Of a DNA stretch of 42,520 nucleotides, positions 18,960-26,943 are shown one piece after another (position 1 is the first letter of the stretch; each line of letters starts with the position of its first letter). The DNA is from Mycobacterium sp. KBS0706 (GTDB taxonomy: Bacteria; Pseudomonadota; Alphaproteobacteria; DSM-16000; Inquilinaceae), in NCBI RefSeq assembly GCF_005938675.2, contig NZ_VCCH02000074.1:1-42520 (forward strand), in the 5' to 3' direction. A program made the translations under genes and the position numbers. Below the pieces are notes generated by a model, which saw only the letters and a program-made list of their open reading frames with translations, did no database searches and had not been told where the DNA came from.

Positions 18960-19502
18960 ATGGCTGGCAGCGTCAACAAGGTCATTCTCATCGGCAATCT
19001 CGGCCGCGATCCGGAGATCCGGTCCTTCCAAAATGGCGGGCGGGTGGCGAACCTCTCGGTCGCGACGTCGGAGAACTGGAAGGACCGCACCACCGGCGAG
19101 CGCAAGGAGCGCACCGAATGGCACCGCGTCGCGGTGTTCAACGACGCGCTGGTCGGGGTGGTCGAGCGGTTCCTGAAGAAGGGCTCGAAAGTCTATATCG
19201 AGGGTCAGCTCGAGACCCGGAAATACACCGATCAGAGCGGCGCCGAGCGCTACACCACCGAGGTGGTGCTGCGCCCGTTCCGCGGCGAGCTGACCATGCT
19301 CGACGGCCGTGAAGGCGGCGGTGGCGGGGGCGGCGGCTTCGAGGACGAGGGCGGCGCGGGCGGCGGATACGGCGGTGGGGGCGGTGGGGGCGGCTATGGC
19401 GGCGGCGGCCGGTCCTCGGGCGGCGGTTCCTCCGGCGGCGGGTCGTCCGGCGGCGGCCGCGGCCCGATGGCGGACGATCTCGACGACGAGATCCCGTTCT
19501 GA
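18960..19502 (+). CDS. ssb: Single-stranded DNA-binding protein
   Basis: 180 residues. The OB fold (1-110) starts with the conserved SVNKVILIGNLGRDPEIRS and contains WHRVAVFN and YIEGQLETRKYTDQSG. A glycine-rich disordered linker (about 117-168, runs of GGGG with Y and S) leads to the acidic tip DDLDDEIPF, which recruits replication and repair partners. It binds single-stranded DNA as a tetramer in replication, recombination and repair. uvrA next to ssb is a widely conserved pairing. No LexA box is visible in its own upstream region. Confidence 0.97.
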   Translation: MAGSVNKVILIGNLGRDPEIRSFQNGGRVANLSVATSENWKDRTTGERKERTEWHRVAVFNDALVGVVERFLKKGSKVYIEGQLETRKYTDQSGAERYTTEVVLRPFRGELTMLDGREGGGGGGGGFEDEGGAGGGYGGGGGGGGYGGGGRSSGGGSSGGGSSGGGRGPMADDLDDEIPF

Positions 19503-19524
19503 TCCATCCGGATGGGCGAAACGG

Positions 19525-19559
19525 AACGGGTCGGCTGGGTCATCCAGCCGGCCCGTTTG
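19525..19559. terminator. Bidirectional terminator between ssb and thuA
   Basis: A 14-bp stem with one T-G wobble, AACGGG-T-CGGCTGG (19525-19538) against CCAGCCG-G-CCCGTT (19544-19557), closes a five-base loop and is followed by T residues on the plus strand. It lies between the convergent ssb and thuA genes and can serve both, since the minus-strand side also has T-rich sequence after the stem. Confidence 0.7.
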
Positions 19560-19575
19560 CATTCAGGCTGTGCGT

Positions 19576-20313
19576 TTAGCCGATCGCCTCGATCGGATCC
19601 CGCCTCATATTGTCGGGCGGCGTGCGGCGCACTCCGGGCTGGGCGGCCCAGGAGGCGGCGTTGGCGATCACCTTCTGGACCTCGGCGTTGTGATAGCTCG
19701 GGAAGGTCTCGTGCCCCGGGCGGAAGTAGAAGATCCGGCCGTAGCCCCGGCGGTAGGTCAGGCCGCTGCGGAACACCTCGCCGCCCTTGAACCAGCTGAC
19801 GAAGACCAGCTCGTCCGGCTCGGGCACGTCGAAGAATTCGCCATACATCTCCTCCTGCGGGATCTCGATGTAGCGGTCGAGCCCGGCGGCGATCGGATGC
19901 GCCGGGGCGGTGACCCAGATCCGCTCGGTCTCGCCCTCCTTGCCGTGCACCCGCCAGTTGACGCTGCAGCTGGTGCCCATCAGCCGGCGGAAGATCTTCG
20001 AGTAGTGGCCGGAATGCAGCACGATCAGGCCGAGCCCGCCCATGACGTGGCGGCGCACCCGCTCGACCACGGCGTCCGACACGTCCTCATGCGCCTTGTG
20101 GCCCCACCACAGCAGCACGTCGGCGCCGTTCAGCACCTCGTCGGTCAGACCGTGCTCGGGCTGGTCCAGCGTCGCGGTCGTGACCGGGAAGCCGCGCTGG
20201 CGCAGCGGGTCGGCGATCGCTTCGTGGATGCCGTCGGGATAGACCGCCGAGACCTCGGGGTTCTGCAGCTCGTGCCGGTACTCGTTCCAGACCAGCAGGC
20301 GGGGAAGGGCCAT
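19576..20313 (-). CDS. thuA: ThuA-family trehalose-utilisation protein
   Basis: 245 residues of the ThuA family (class I glutamine-amidotransferase-like fold), with LLVWNEYRHELQN at the start, ADVLLWWGHKAHEDV, GLIVLHSGHYSKIFRRLMG and FYFRPGHETFPSYHN. In Sinorhizobium thuA and thuB are required for trehalose catabolism through a 3-keto intermediate; the chemistry of ThuA itself is less clear. The start ATG has GGAG upstream. It follows thuB on the same strand after a 171-bp gap filled by a long palindrome, so the two may be expressed at different levels. The family call is firm; the sugar is inferred from Rhizobiaceae. Confidence 0.87.
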   Translation of the reverse strand: MALPRLLVWNEYRHELQNPEVSAVYPDGIHEAIADPLRQRGFPVTTATLDQPEHGLTDEVLNGADVLLWWGHKAHEDVSDAVVERVRRHVMGGLGLIVLHSGHYSKIFRRLMGTSCSVNWRVHGKEGETERIWVTAPAHPIAAGLDRYIEIPQEEMYGEFFDVPEPDELVFVSWFKGGEVFRSGLTYRRGYGRIFYFRPGHETFPSYHNAEVQKVIANAASWAAQPGVRRTPPDNMRRDPIEAIG

Positions 20314-20343
20314 GTCGCTTATCTCCGGGATTGTGGGCGGTCA

Positions 20344-20486
20344 GAGACCGTTCGGGAATGCGCTGGTGTGAGTCGGCTGGCGGTGGTTTCGAGAACCGGC
20401 GCGCAGCGGACGTTAAGGTCCGTGAGCACCGGAAGCGCAGAAACCGCCGTCAGACGGCCGCACCAGTAGCAGTCCCGGACGGTCTC
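20344..20486. repeat. 143-bp near-perfect palindrome (MITE-like) between thuB and thuA
   Basis: The intercistronic gap is one long imperfect palindrome centred at about 20415. The outer arms (20344-20368 and 20461-20486) match at 22 of 26 aligned positions after reverse-complementing; inner arms pair through GGTTTC/GAAACC-type blocks, and the centre is a perfect CGGAC-GTTAAG-GTCCG hairpin (20407-20422). The right arm runs into the thuB stop codon. The structure resembles a small non-autonomous palindromic element, or an RNA structure that splits the operon transcript. Confidence 0.6.
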
Positions 20487-21519
20487 AGGGCAGGATCTCG
20501 GACAGCGACACCCACGTGCCGTCCTGGGCGCCCGACCGCATGCAGGCGAAGCTGGTGGCGAGGGAGTGGATGTTGTCCTCGCCCGAGGTGAAGTAGCGCG
20601 GCGGCTTGCCGCGGACAGCGGCGGCGAACGCATTCAGCGTGCCGGCGCGATCGATCAGCGCCAGCGGCTTCATCGGCAGGTCCCGGACCGACCCGTCCGG
20701 CTTGCGCAGCGCCAGCTTGTCGGCGATCTCGCCGGCCATGCCGCGGGCCTGCCACACCAGCTGCCCCTCCTCGCATTCGACCGCCCATTCGCCGGTCCAG
20801 GTGGTCGGCGTGCCGCGCGACACCCAGGAGCCGTTGTAGGACACCATCAGCCCGTTCTCGAGCGCCAGCAGCGCGTGGGCGGCGGCGTGGTCCCTGAATG
20901 GGCTGTCCGGTGTGTTCCAGCTCCGGCAGGCGACCCGCTGCACATTCTCGCCGAAGATCATGCGCATCAGGTCGAAATGGTGGATCGCCATGTCCAGCAG
21001 CAGCGGGCCCGGGATGTCGTGGTAGCGGTGCCCCGTCACCTTCCAGTTCTGCCGGAAGTCGATCAGCGCCGACAGTGGCCGGCCATAGGTGCCGTCGCGC
21101 ACCAGATCGGCCACCGTCTGCACCGCCGACATGTAGCGGTAGTTCTGGCTGACCATCAGGACCCGGTCGACCCGCCTGGCCAGGGCGATCAGCTCCTGCG
21201 CCTCCTCCAGCGTCGAGGTGAAGGGCTTCTCCACCAGCACATGCTTGCCGGCCTTGAGCGCCGCCTCGCTGACGGTCTTGTGCCCGGCGGTCGGCAGCAC
21301 CGCCAGGACCGCCTCGGCATCGAGCGCGGCGAGGGCGGCGTCGAGGCTGGGGAAGCACTTCTCCTCGGCCAGGCCGAGGGTTTCCTGGGCTCGCTTCAGC
21401 ACGTCTGGACTGGCGTCGACGAAGCCGACGACGTCGACCGCCTTGACCTGCGGCAGGATGGTGTGGGCCCAGTTCATGCCCCAGCCGCCGAGGCCGACCT
21501 GGATGACCTTGACCGACAT
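20485..21519 (-). CDS. thuB: Gfo/Idh/MocA-family oxidoreductase, ThuB-like
   Basis: 344 residues. The N-terminal Rossmann fold opens with VIQVGLGGWGMNWA, the NAD(P)-binding EKP motif is E97-K98-P99, and the C-terminal domain has LLLDMAIHHFDLMRMI with the family's catalytic Asp/His pair. In the rhizobial thu operon ThuB is a sugar dehydrogenase of this family that works with ThuA on trehalose and related disaccharides. Its start is preceded by AAGGGAGA, 36 bp after the thuE stop, so it is in one operon with it. The final codons coincide with the right arm of the palindrome, so insertion may have created the present C-terminus. Confidence 0.83.
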   Translation of the reverse strand: MSVKVIQVGLGGWGMNWAHTILPQVKAVDVVGFVDASPDVLKRAQETLGLAEEKCFPSLDAALAALDAEAVLAVLPTAGHKTVSEAALKAGKHVLVEKPFTSTLEEAQELIALARRVDRVLMVSQNYRYMSAVQTVADLVRDGTYGRPLSALIDFRQNWKVTGHRYHDIPGPLLLDMAIHHFDLMRMIFGENVQRVACRSWNTPDSPFRDHAAAHALLALENGLMVSYNGSWVSRGTPTTWTGEWAVECEEGQLVWQARGMAGEIADKLALRKPDGSVRDLPMKPLALIDRAGTLNAFAAAVRGKPPRYFTSGEDNIHSLATSFACMRSGAQDGTWVSLSEILP

Positions 21520-21555
21520 TCCGTCTCCCTTCGTGCTTCCGTTATCGCGTGATGC

Positions 21556-22833
21556 TCACCAGCGGCCGCCGCGGCTCAGCCGGTTCAGGTCCTTCTGCAG
21601 CTGCGCCAGGTTGGCGGCGCCGTCGCCCTGCTTCGACAGGGTGCTGTGGACCGCGTTCCAGAACAGCGACGAGACCTCGCTGTAGCGCTCGCCCGTCACC
21701 GCGGACGGCCGCGCCACGGCGCTCTCCAGGATCTGCCGCGTCGTCTTGAAGAAGGGCCGCTTCTGCAGCAGCTCCGCATCCTCATAGAGGGCCGGGATGG
21801 TCGGCTGATAGCCGCCTTCCATGGCCCGACGCTTCTGCTCGTCCCGGGAGGTCAGGTAGATGGCGAAGGCCGCCGCCTCCTTGGGGCTCTCGGAGTATTT
21901 CGAGACCGCGATCTGCCAGCCGCCCAGCGTCGCGGCGGCGCGCGCCCCGTCGCCCTCGCCCTTCGGCAGGGGGGCGTAGCCGACCTTGCCCTTGACCGGG
22001 CTGTCGGCGGCCTCCGCCAGGCTGGCGGCGTAGGGCCAGTTGCGCATGAAGGCGGCGTTGCCGGACTGGAACACGCCGCGCGCATCCTCCTCCATATAGT
22101 TCAGCACGCCGTCCGGCGCGATGGTACCGACCCAGGAGGCGGCGGTGTCCAGTGCCTTGGCCGCCTGCGGATTGTCGACGGTGATCTTGCCGTCGGCGCC
22201 GACGACGGTGCCGCCGCCGAAGCTGGCGATCCACTCCAGGGCGTCGCAGGTCAGCCCCTCATAGGCCCGGCCCTGGAACACGAAGCCGAAGAAGCGGTCA
22301 TTGCCGGCCTTGCGCTCGCCCTCCTGGATGGTCTTGGCGGTCTCGGTCAGCTCGGCCCAGGTCCCGGGGACCTTGAGCTTGTACTTGTCCAGCAGGTCCT
22401 GGCGGTAATAGAGCAGCCCGGCATCCGTGTACCAGGGCAGGGCCAGCAGTTGGCCGTCGCGGGTCAGCCCCTGCACGATGTTCGGGAAATACTGGTCGAT
22501 CGTGGCCTGATCGACATATTGCTTCAGGTCGATGAAATGGCTGCCGAGGATGCCGGGCCAGATCACATCGACCTGGAACACGTCGATGTCGCTCGATTTG
22601 CCGGTCAGGAACTGCTGGTAGAGGGCCAGCTGCTCCGAGGTCGATTGCGGGGCGGCGACGACCTTGACCGTGTTGCCAGTCTCGGCCGACCAAGCCTTGG
22701 CCGCCTCGTCGCACAGCCTGGACTGGATACCGGTCGAGCCGCAGGCGAAGGTGATCTCGGCGCCGAGGGCGGCGGAAGAGGCCGCCAGGGCCAGGGCAAG
22801 TGCTGCGAGAGCGGTCAGGTGTTTCCCGGACAT
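21556..22833 (-). CDS. thuE: Periplasmic trehalose/maltose-type binding protein, ThuE-like
   Basis: 425 residues. MSGKHLTALAALALALAASS and SAALGA form a Sec signal peptide. The mature part is a family 1 extracellular solute-binding protein (EITFACGSTGIQ, DIDVFQVDVIWPGILGSHF, WYTDAGLLYYRQDLLDKY, NAAFMRNWPYA), as in ThuE/MalE-like proteins that deliver disaccharides to an ABC importer. A strong AGGAGGAACC site precedes the ATG, and a LacI-type operator lies 42 bp upstream. No permease (thuF, thuG) or ATPase (thuK) genes follow; the next gene is thuB. It would therefore need transport partners encoded elsewhere. Confidence 0.87.
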   Translation of the reverse strand: MSGKHLTALAALALALAASSAALGAEITFACGSTGIQSRLCDEAAKAWSAETGNTVKVVAAPQSTSEQLALYQQFLTGKSSDIDVFQVDVIWPGILGSHFIDLKQYVDQATIDQYFPNIVQGLTRDGQLLALPWYTDAGLLYYRQDLLDKYKLKVPGTWAELTETAKTIQEGERKAGNDRFFGFVFQGRAYEGLTCDALEWIASFGGGTVVGADGKITVDNPQAAKALDTAASWVGTIAPDGVLNYMEEDARGVFQSGNAAFMRNWPYAASLAEAADSPVKGKVGYAPLPKGEGDGARAAATLGGWQIAVSKYSESPKEAAAFAIYLTSRDEQKRRAMEGGYQPTIPALYEDAELLQKRPFFKTTRQILESAVARPSAVTGERYSEVSSLFWNAVHSTLSKQGDGAANLAQLQKDLNRLSRGGRW

Positions 22834-22874
22834 GGTTCCTCCTGTGGTCTCGACAAACGGATTCTGTTGTCCGC

Positions 22875-22888
22875 TGCAATCGTTTGCA
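22875..22888. promoter_or_regulatory. LacI/GalR-type operator upstream of the thu operon
   Basis: TGCAAT-CG-TTTGCA is a 14-bp palindrome with a central CG and a single mismatched pair, matching the TGNAANCGNTTNCA pattern bound by LacI/GalR-family repressors. It lies 42 bp before the thuE start, a good position to block its promoter. Rhizobial thu operons are controlled by a LacI-family ThuR; no such gene is in this window, so the regulator would act in trans. Confidence 0.6.
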
Positions 22889-23471
22889 GATTAGTGGCGC
22901 GAGGGCGTTTGGCAACCGGCAATCGATGCCGCTGGCCACATCCGCCGGACCGGGGTCAGTAGGAGGGAGGGATGGCGACAGGGGTCTGCTCAATGGGCTA
23001 GGCGTACTCAAGGACTCGGCAGGAGCCACGCCCGCCAGTCCCTACAACCAGCGGTCGTGGCTTCCAGGACACGGCTGGTCGTTTTCTCAACTCGAACTCA
23101 GACAAAAAAATGGACATAAATAAATATTCCATATATTTCGATATAGTTTGCAGCACTCGGTTGGGCTTCAGTAGGAATGCGCTCCGGCGCAGCCTAGGTT
23201 CATTCTTATGCATAATATAGTATGTAGGCTTCTCTGCTTTCCGACTTCTAGTGAGGTCGGACTTTGGTTTGATGAAACCTAATGAAGCTTGTGTGTTCGC
23301 ATGGTTTGTGCTACATAGCCGGTTATTAGTGCTAGTTTAGCTAATCTTTTAGGAAAGGCGGGGAATGGACAAATATTCTGGAGTTCTGAGGGGCTAGGCG
23401 AGTAGGTTTGAAAAATGCCTTCCCGCTTGGCAGGTGCATGGTTTTGAGATGTACATTGTAGTCCCCCGCCT
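22889..23471. other. Gene-free, partly AT-rich intergenic region before the tad operon
   Basis: No convincing gene lies between thuE and cpaB. Up to about 23080 the composition is ordinary; from about 23085 to 23465 it is far more AT-rich than the surrounding DNA (A-runs near 23103, AT-runs near 23120-23145 and 23210-23222), with a small hairpin CCGACTTC-TAGT-GAGGTCGG at 23241-23260 (one T-G pair). The composition switches back exactly at the cpaB start. It probably carries the tad promoter and regulator sites; it could also be a remnant of acquired DNA. The only open frames are short and lack coding character. Confidence 0.55.
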
Positions 23472-24389
23472 ATGAACACGAACGCGCTGACAAGAGCTTA
23501 TCTGGTCCTCGGGGGGCTGGGGGCGGCGTCGCTGATTGCTTACGGCATCTACAAGAGCTCCGTCCCGGCGAGCATGGCCTCTACGCCGGCGCCGGTGGTC
23601 CAGCCTGCGCCTGTCGATACGAAGGTGTTCGGCGTGATGACGGCCGCCCGGTTTATCGCGCGCGGACAGGCGATCACGCGCGAGGACGTGGCCACCACCT
23701 CGATTGCCGGCGCTGTGCCGCGGGGCGCGCGGACGGCGATCGGCGACGTGGTTGGCAAGGTGGCGACCACCGACATCCTGCCACAGCAGCTGCTGCTCGA
23801 CTCCACCATGTCCGCCGATCCGGCCCAGGCGGGGCTGGCCGCGCTGGTTCCCGCCGGCTTCCGCGCGATCAGCATCCTGACCAATGACGAGATCGCGGTC
23901 AGCCAGTTCGTCCGGCCGGGCGACAAGGTCGACATCCAGTTGGTGCTGCCCGACGCTGTCCTGAACACGCAGCCTGGGCTGGAACGACCGGACGGCAATC
24001 TCGGCGAGGCGCGCACCGTGCTGCAGGACGTGCTCGTCCTCACCGTCGGCACCACCCTGGGCGATCCGAGCCTGGCGCAGGCCGCCAGCGAGCAGGCCGC
24101 CGGCGCCACGGGGCGCCGCAGCGAGCCGTCACGCACCATCAGCCTGGCGATGACACCGGACCAGATCGCCAAATTCGCCCTGGCCCGCAGCCTCGGCTCT
24201 TTCTATCTGTCCCTGCGCGGTTCCGACGACCTGCAACTCGTCGACGACAACACCGCCAAGCTCTCCGACATCCGCGGTCCCACGCCGCCACCATCGGCCC
24301 AGGCGGCGCCGCAGCAGCGCCCGATCGAACTGATCGTCGGCGACCGCACCCAGCTGATCTACCCGAAGACGTCCGGAGAGCCGCGATGA
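23472..24389 (+). CDS. cpaB: Flp pilus assembly protein CpaB/RcpC
   Basis: 305 residues. An N-terminal membrane anchor (about 8-28, TRAYLVLGGLGAASLIAYGI) is followed by a SAF domain (about 52-115, with FIARGQAITREDVATTSI and VGKVATTDILPQQLLLDS) and the RcpC domain with FRAISILTNDEIAVSQFVRPGDKVDI. CpaB is a periplasmic component of the Tad secretion system that works with the secretin. It is the first gene of the operon and its stop overlaps cpaC (ATGA). The ATG lacks a good ribosome-binding site. The upstream composition break marks the operon start. Confidence 0.9.
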   Translation: MNTNALTRAYLVLGGLGAASLIAYGIYKSSVPASMASTPAPVVQPAPVDTKVFGVMTAARFIARGQAITREDVATTSIAGAVPRGARTAIGDVVGKVATTDILPQQLLLDSTMSADPAQAGLAALVPAGFRAISILTNDEIAVSQFVRPGDKVDIQLVLPDAVLNTQPGLERPDGNLGEARTVLQDVLVLTVGTTLGDPSLAQAASEQAAGATGRRSEPSRTISLAMTPDQIAKFALARSLGSFYLSLRGSDDLQLVDDNTAKLSDIRGPTPPPSAQAAPQQRPIELIVGDRTQLIYPKTSGEPR

Positions 24390-25744
24390 GGTTTGTGGTC
24401 CGCCTGCTGTATGTCGCGGTCCTCGTCCTCGCGACCCAGGTCGCGGGGGCGGAGGAGCTGCGGCTCGGCGTCGGGGCCCAGCGCGTGATCAACCTGCCGG
24501 CCCCGATCACCCGCATCGTCGTCGGCCAGGGCGGCATCATCGACGCGACCGCCCTCAACGAGGACCAGTTGCAGATCACCGGGCTGCAGTCCGGCCAGAC
24601 CACGCTCAGCATCTTCACCGCCCAGTCGGAACAGGGGGTCTCCTACGACGTCACCGTCGGCGGCGCGAGCGTCGCCCTACCCACCATCCCCGACCGCGGT
24701 GATCCGGCGCGGCAGATCCGCGGCCAGCCGGGGCTGCAGGGGGTAAGGGTGAACCGTGACGGCGACACACTGGTCCTGTCCGGCACGGTGCCGGATCTCG
24801 ACGCCCATGCCCGCGCCTCGAGCATCGCCCGCGCCTATGGCGGCGGCAACGTCGTCGACCTGACCCGGATCACCGGCAACCAGATGGTCGCGGTCGACAT
24901 CCAGTTCGCGGCGGTGTCGGCAACCACGCTTCGCGCCCTCGGATTCAACTTCGCAGCGCTCGGCGGCAGCGACTTCCAGGGGGCGATCGTCGGTCCGAAC
25001 TCGCTGCAGAGCTTCCAGGCCAACCCCAATCTGTCGCTCTCGGCCTCGGTCCCGCTGGCCAGCGCCTTCAACCTGTTCCTCGGCGACCCCCGCAACGGCA
25101 TCATCGGCATCCTGAGCGCTCTGTCGCAGGCCGGGCTGACCCAGCTCCTGGCCCAGCCGACGCTGCTGGTCCGCTCCGGCGACCAGGCCGAGTTCCTGGC
25201 CGGCGGCGAGGTACCGATCCCGGTGCCTCAGGGCGGCGCGTCGCTCGGCACGGTGACGATCGAGTACCACGAATACGGCGTGAAGCTGCAGATCGCGCCG
25301 GTGGTGATGTCGGACAAGCGCATCGTGCTCAAGGTCGCGCCCGAGGTCAGCGAGCTCGACTTTGCCAATGCCCTCGAGTTCCAGGGCTTCAGCGTGCCGG
25401 CCTTCCGCCGCCGCTCGACCTCGACCACAGTCGAGCTGGGCAACGGCCAGAGCTTCATCCTGGCCGGGCTGATGTACAGCAACAGCCAGATCAACGAGAG
25501 CAAGTTCCCCTGGCTCGGCGACCTCCCGATCATCGGCATGTTCTTCAAGAGCACCAGCAACCAGCAGGAGCGGCAGGAGCTGATCATCGTCGCCACGCCG
25601 CGGCTGGTCACCCCTCTGGCGCCCGGCAAGATCCCGCCGCTGCCGGGGGTGGACACGCGCAAGTACAATCCTTCCATCGGCGACATGATCCTGAACGTGG
25701 ACCAGGTCCAGGATCATCTCGCGCCCTACGGGCTGATGAGGTAG
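24386..25744 (+). CDS. cpaC: Flp pilus secretin CpaC/RcpA
   Basis: 452 residues. A signal peptide (MRFVVRLLYVAVLVLATQVAGA) precedes an N-terminal pilus-type domain (about 25-95, LRLGVGAQRVINLPAPITR), a BON-like section (about 110-155) and the secretin core (about 165-435) with the signatures FLAGGEVPIPVPQ and VEYHEYG-like IEYHEYGVKLQIAPVV, then GQSFILAGLMYSNSQINESK and PWLGDLPIIGMFFKS. It forms the outer-membrane ring through which the Flp pilus emerges. It is translationally coupled to cpaB and 7 bp ahead of cpaE. No separate cpaD gene is present. Confidence 0.93.
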   Translation: MRFVVRLLYVAVLVLATQVAGAEELRLGVGAQRVINLPAPITRIVVGQGGIIDATALNEDQLQITGLQSGQTTLSIFTAQSEQGVSYDVTVGGASVALPTIPDRGDPARQIRGQPGLQGVRVNRDGDTLVLSGTVPDLDAHARASSIARAYGGGNVVDLTRITGNQMVAVDIQFAAVSATTLRALGFNFAALGGSDFQGAIVGPNSLQSFQANPNLSLSASVPLASAFNLFLGDPRNGIIGILSALSQAGLTQLLAQPTLLVRSGDQAEFLAGGEVPIPVPQGGASLGTVTIEYHEYGVKLQIAPVVMSDKRIVLKVAPEVSELDFANALEFQGFSVPAFRRRSTSTTVELGNGQSFILAGLMYSNSQINESKFPWLGDLPIIGMFFKSTSNQQERQELIIVATPRLVTPLAPGKIPPLPGVDTRKYNPSIGDMILNVDQVQDHLAPYGLMR

Positions 25745-25751
25745 GCCGCCG

Positions 25752-26933
25752 ATGTTCCGGATCGTCGCCGCCACCACCGACACTGCCCTCGCCGCCGGCC
25801 TGATCGCCGCGCTGGAAGGGGCCGCCGCGATCATCCGCTCGGCGCCGGAGACGCCGTCGCTGGCAGAGCTGTGCGGCAAGGCGAAGCCCGACCTGATCCT
25901 GCTCGACGCCGACCCGATTGAGGGTTTCGGCACGGCTCTCACCGAAGCGGTTCGCGCCGTGGGGGCGGCCGACCCGGACGCCCCCATCATCGTGCTGGGC
26001 GACGAGGGGGATGCTCGGTCGGTGCTGCGGGCGATCCGCGCCGGGGCCGCGGACGTCATCGACCGCGGCAGCGACCGGGAGGCCCTGCGCAGCCAACTCG
26101 GGCCGCATCTGGCCGGCGCGCCTCGCGGCGATTCTGGCGGCAGTGGGACCATGACCCTGGTGCTCAGCGGGCAGCCGGGCGGCGAGGGGCTGTTCGCGGT
26201 CAATCTCGCGGTACTGCGGTCCAAGGCGGCGGGAGGGGCGCTTCTGGTTGACGGCGCGCTGCCGTCGAGCGAAGCCGGTGCCGCGCTCAACGTGCCGCTC
26301 AACTACACGATCCGCGACGCCGCCCAAGACCTGTCGCGGCTGGATCGCACGCTGCTGTCCTCGGCGCTCGGCCATCACGTCGCCTCCGGGCTGCACATCC
26401 TGCCGCTGGCCGTGGCGGGGGAGGAGGTCCACGACATTACGCCCGAGACCATTGCCTCGATGCTGCTGGTGCTGCGCGCGCTGTTCGGCGAGGTGGTGCT
26501 GAACGCCGGCGGCATCCGCCATCCCGGCCTGCTCGATGAGTTCGTCCGTGCCGCTGGCCGCATCTATCTCGTCGCGCCGCAGAAGTTCACCGCGGTCAAG
26601 GCCTGCCGCGACCTGCTGGTTCAGATCGGCCCGAACGCCCAGATGCTGGACCGTGTCACGCTGGTGGTCGAGGACCACATGCCGGGGATTGGCTTGACCG
26701 AAGAGCAGATGCGCGAAGCGCTCGGCGTGCCCCGGTCGGTGCGGCTGCCCGCCGCCCGGGTCGAGCTGATCAACGCGCTCAACGCCGGCCGCCCGCTGGT
26801 GCTGGAACAGCCGCGCGCGCCCTATAGTCGGGCGCTGGAGAAGCTCGCGGCTGAGGGCGTGTCGGCCCCCAAACCGGCTGTCCGGCCTGCATCGCGCGGC
26901 GTCGGCCTGTTCGGCCGGCTGCGGACGTCGTGA
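25752..26933 (+). CDS. cpaE: CpaE/TadZ-like pilus localisation protein with degenerate Walker A
   Basis: 393 residues. An N-terminal receiver-like domain (about 1-125, LILLDADPI and IIVLGDEGDARSVLRAIRAGAADVI) is followed by a MinD/ParA-like ATPase domain. Where the deviant Walker A (KGGxGKT) should be, at about residues 138-150, the sequence reads SGQPGGEGLFAVN: both lysines are missing. TadZ proteins place the pilus machine at the pole and are known to have atypical ATPase sites; this copy looks unable to hydrolyse ATP. The position between cpaC and cpaF supports the call. Synteny and fold are clear, activity is not. Confidence 0.87.
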   Translation: MFRIVAATTDTALAAGLIAALEGAAAIIRSAPETPSLAELCGKAKPDLILLDADPIEGFGTALTEAVRAVGAADPDAPIIVLGDEGDARSVLRAIRAGAADVIDRGSDREALRSQLGPHLAGAPRGDSGGSGTMTLVLSGQPGGEGLFAVNLAVLRSKAAGGALLVDGALPSSEAGAALNVPLNYTIRDAAQDLSRLDRTLLSSALGHHVASGLHILPLAVAGEEVHDITPETIASMLLVLRALFGEVVLNAGGIRHPGLLDEFVRAAGRIYLVAPQKFTAVKACRDLLVQIGPNAQMLDRVTLVVEDHMPGIGLTEEQMREALGVPRSVRLPAARVELINALNAGRPLVLEQPRAPYSRALEKLAAEGVSAPKPAVRPASRGVGLFGRLRTS

Positions 26934-26943
26934 GGGGCCGGCG

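Noticed and set aside
19313..19470. A GGC/GGT-rich stretch that looks like a DNA tandem repeat
   Set aside because: It encodes the glycine-rich linker of SSB and has no fixed repeat unit.
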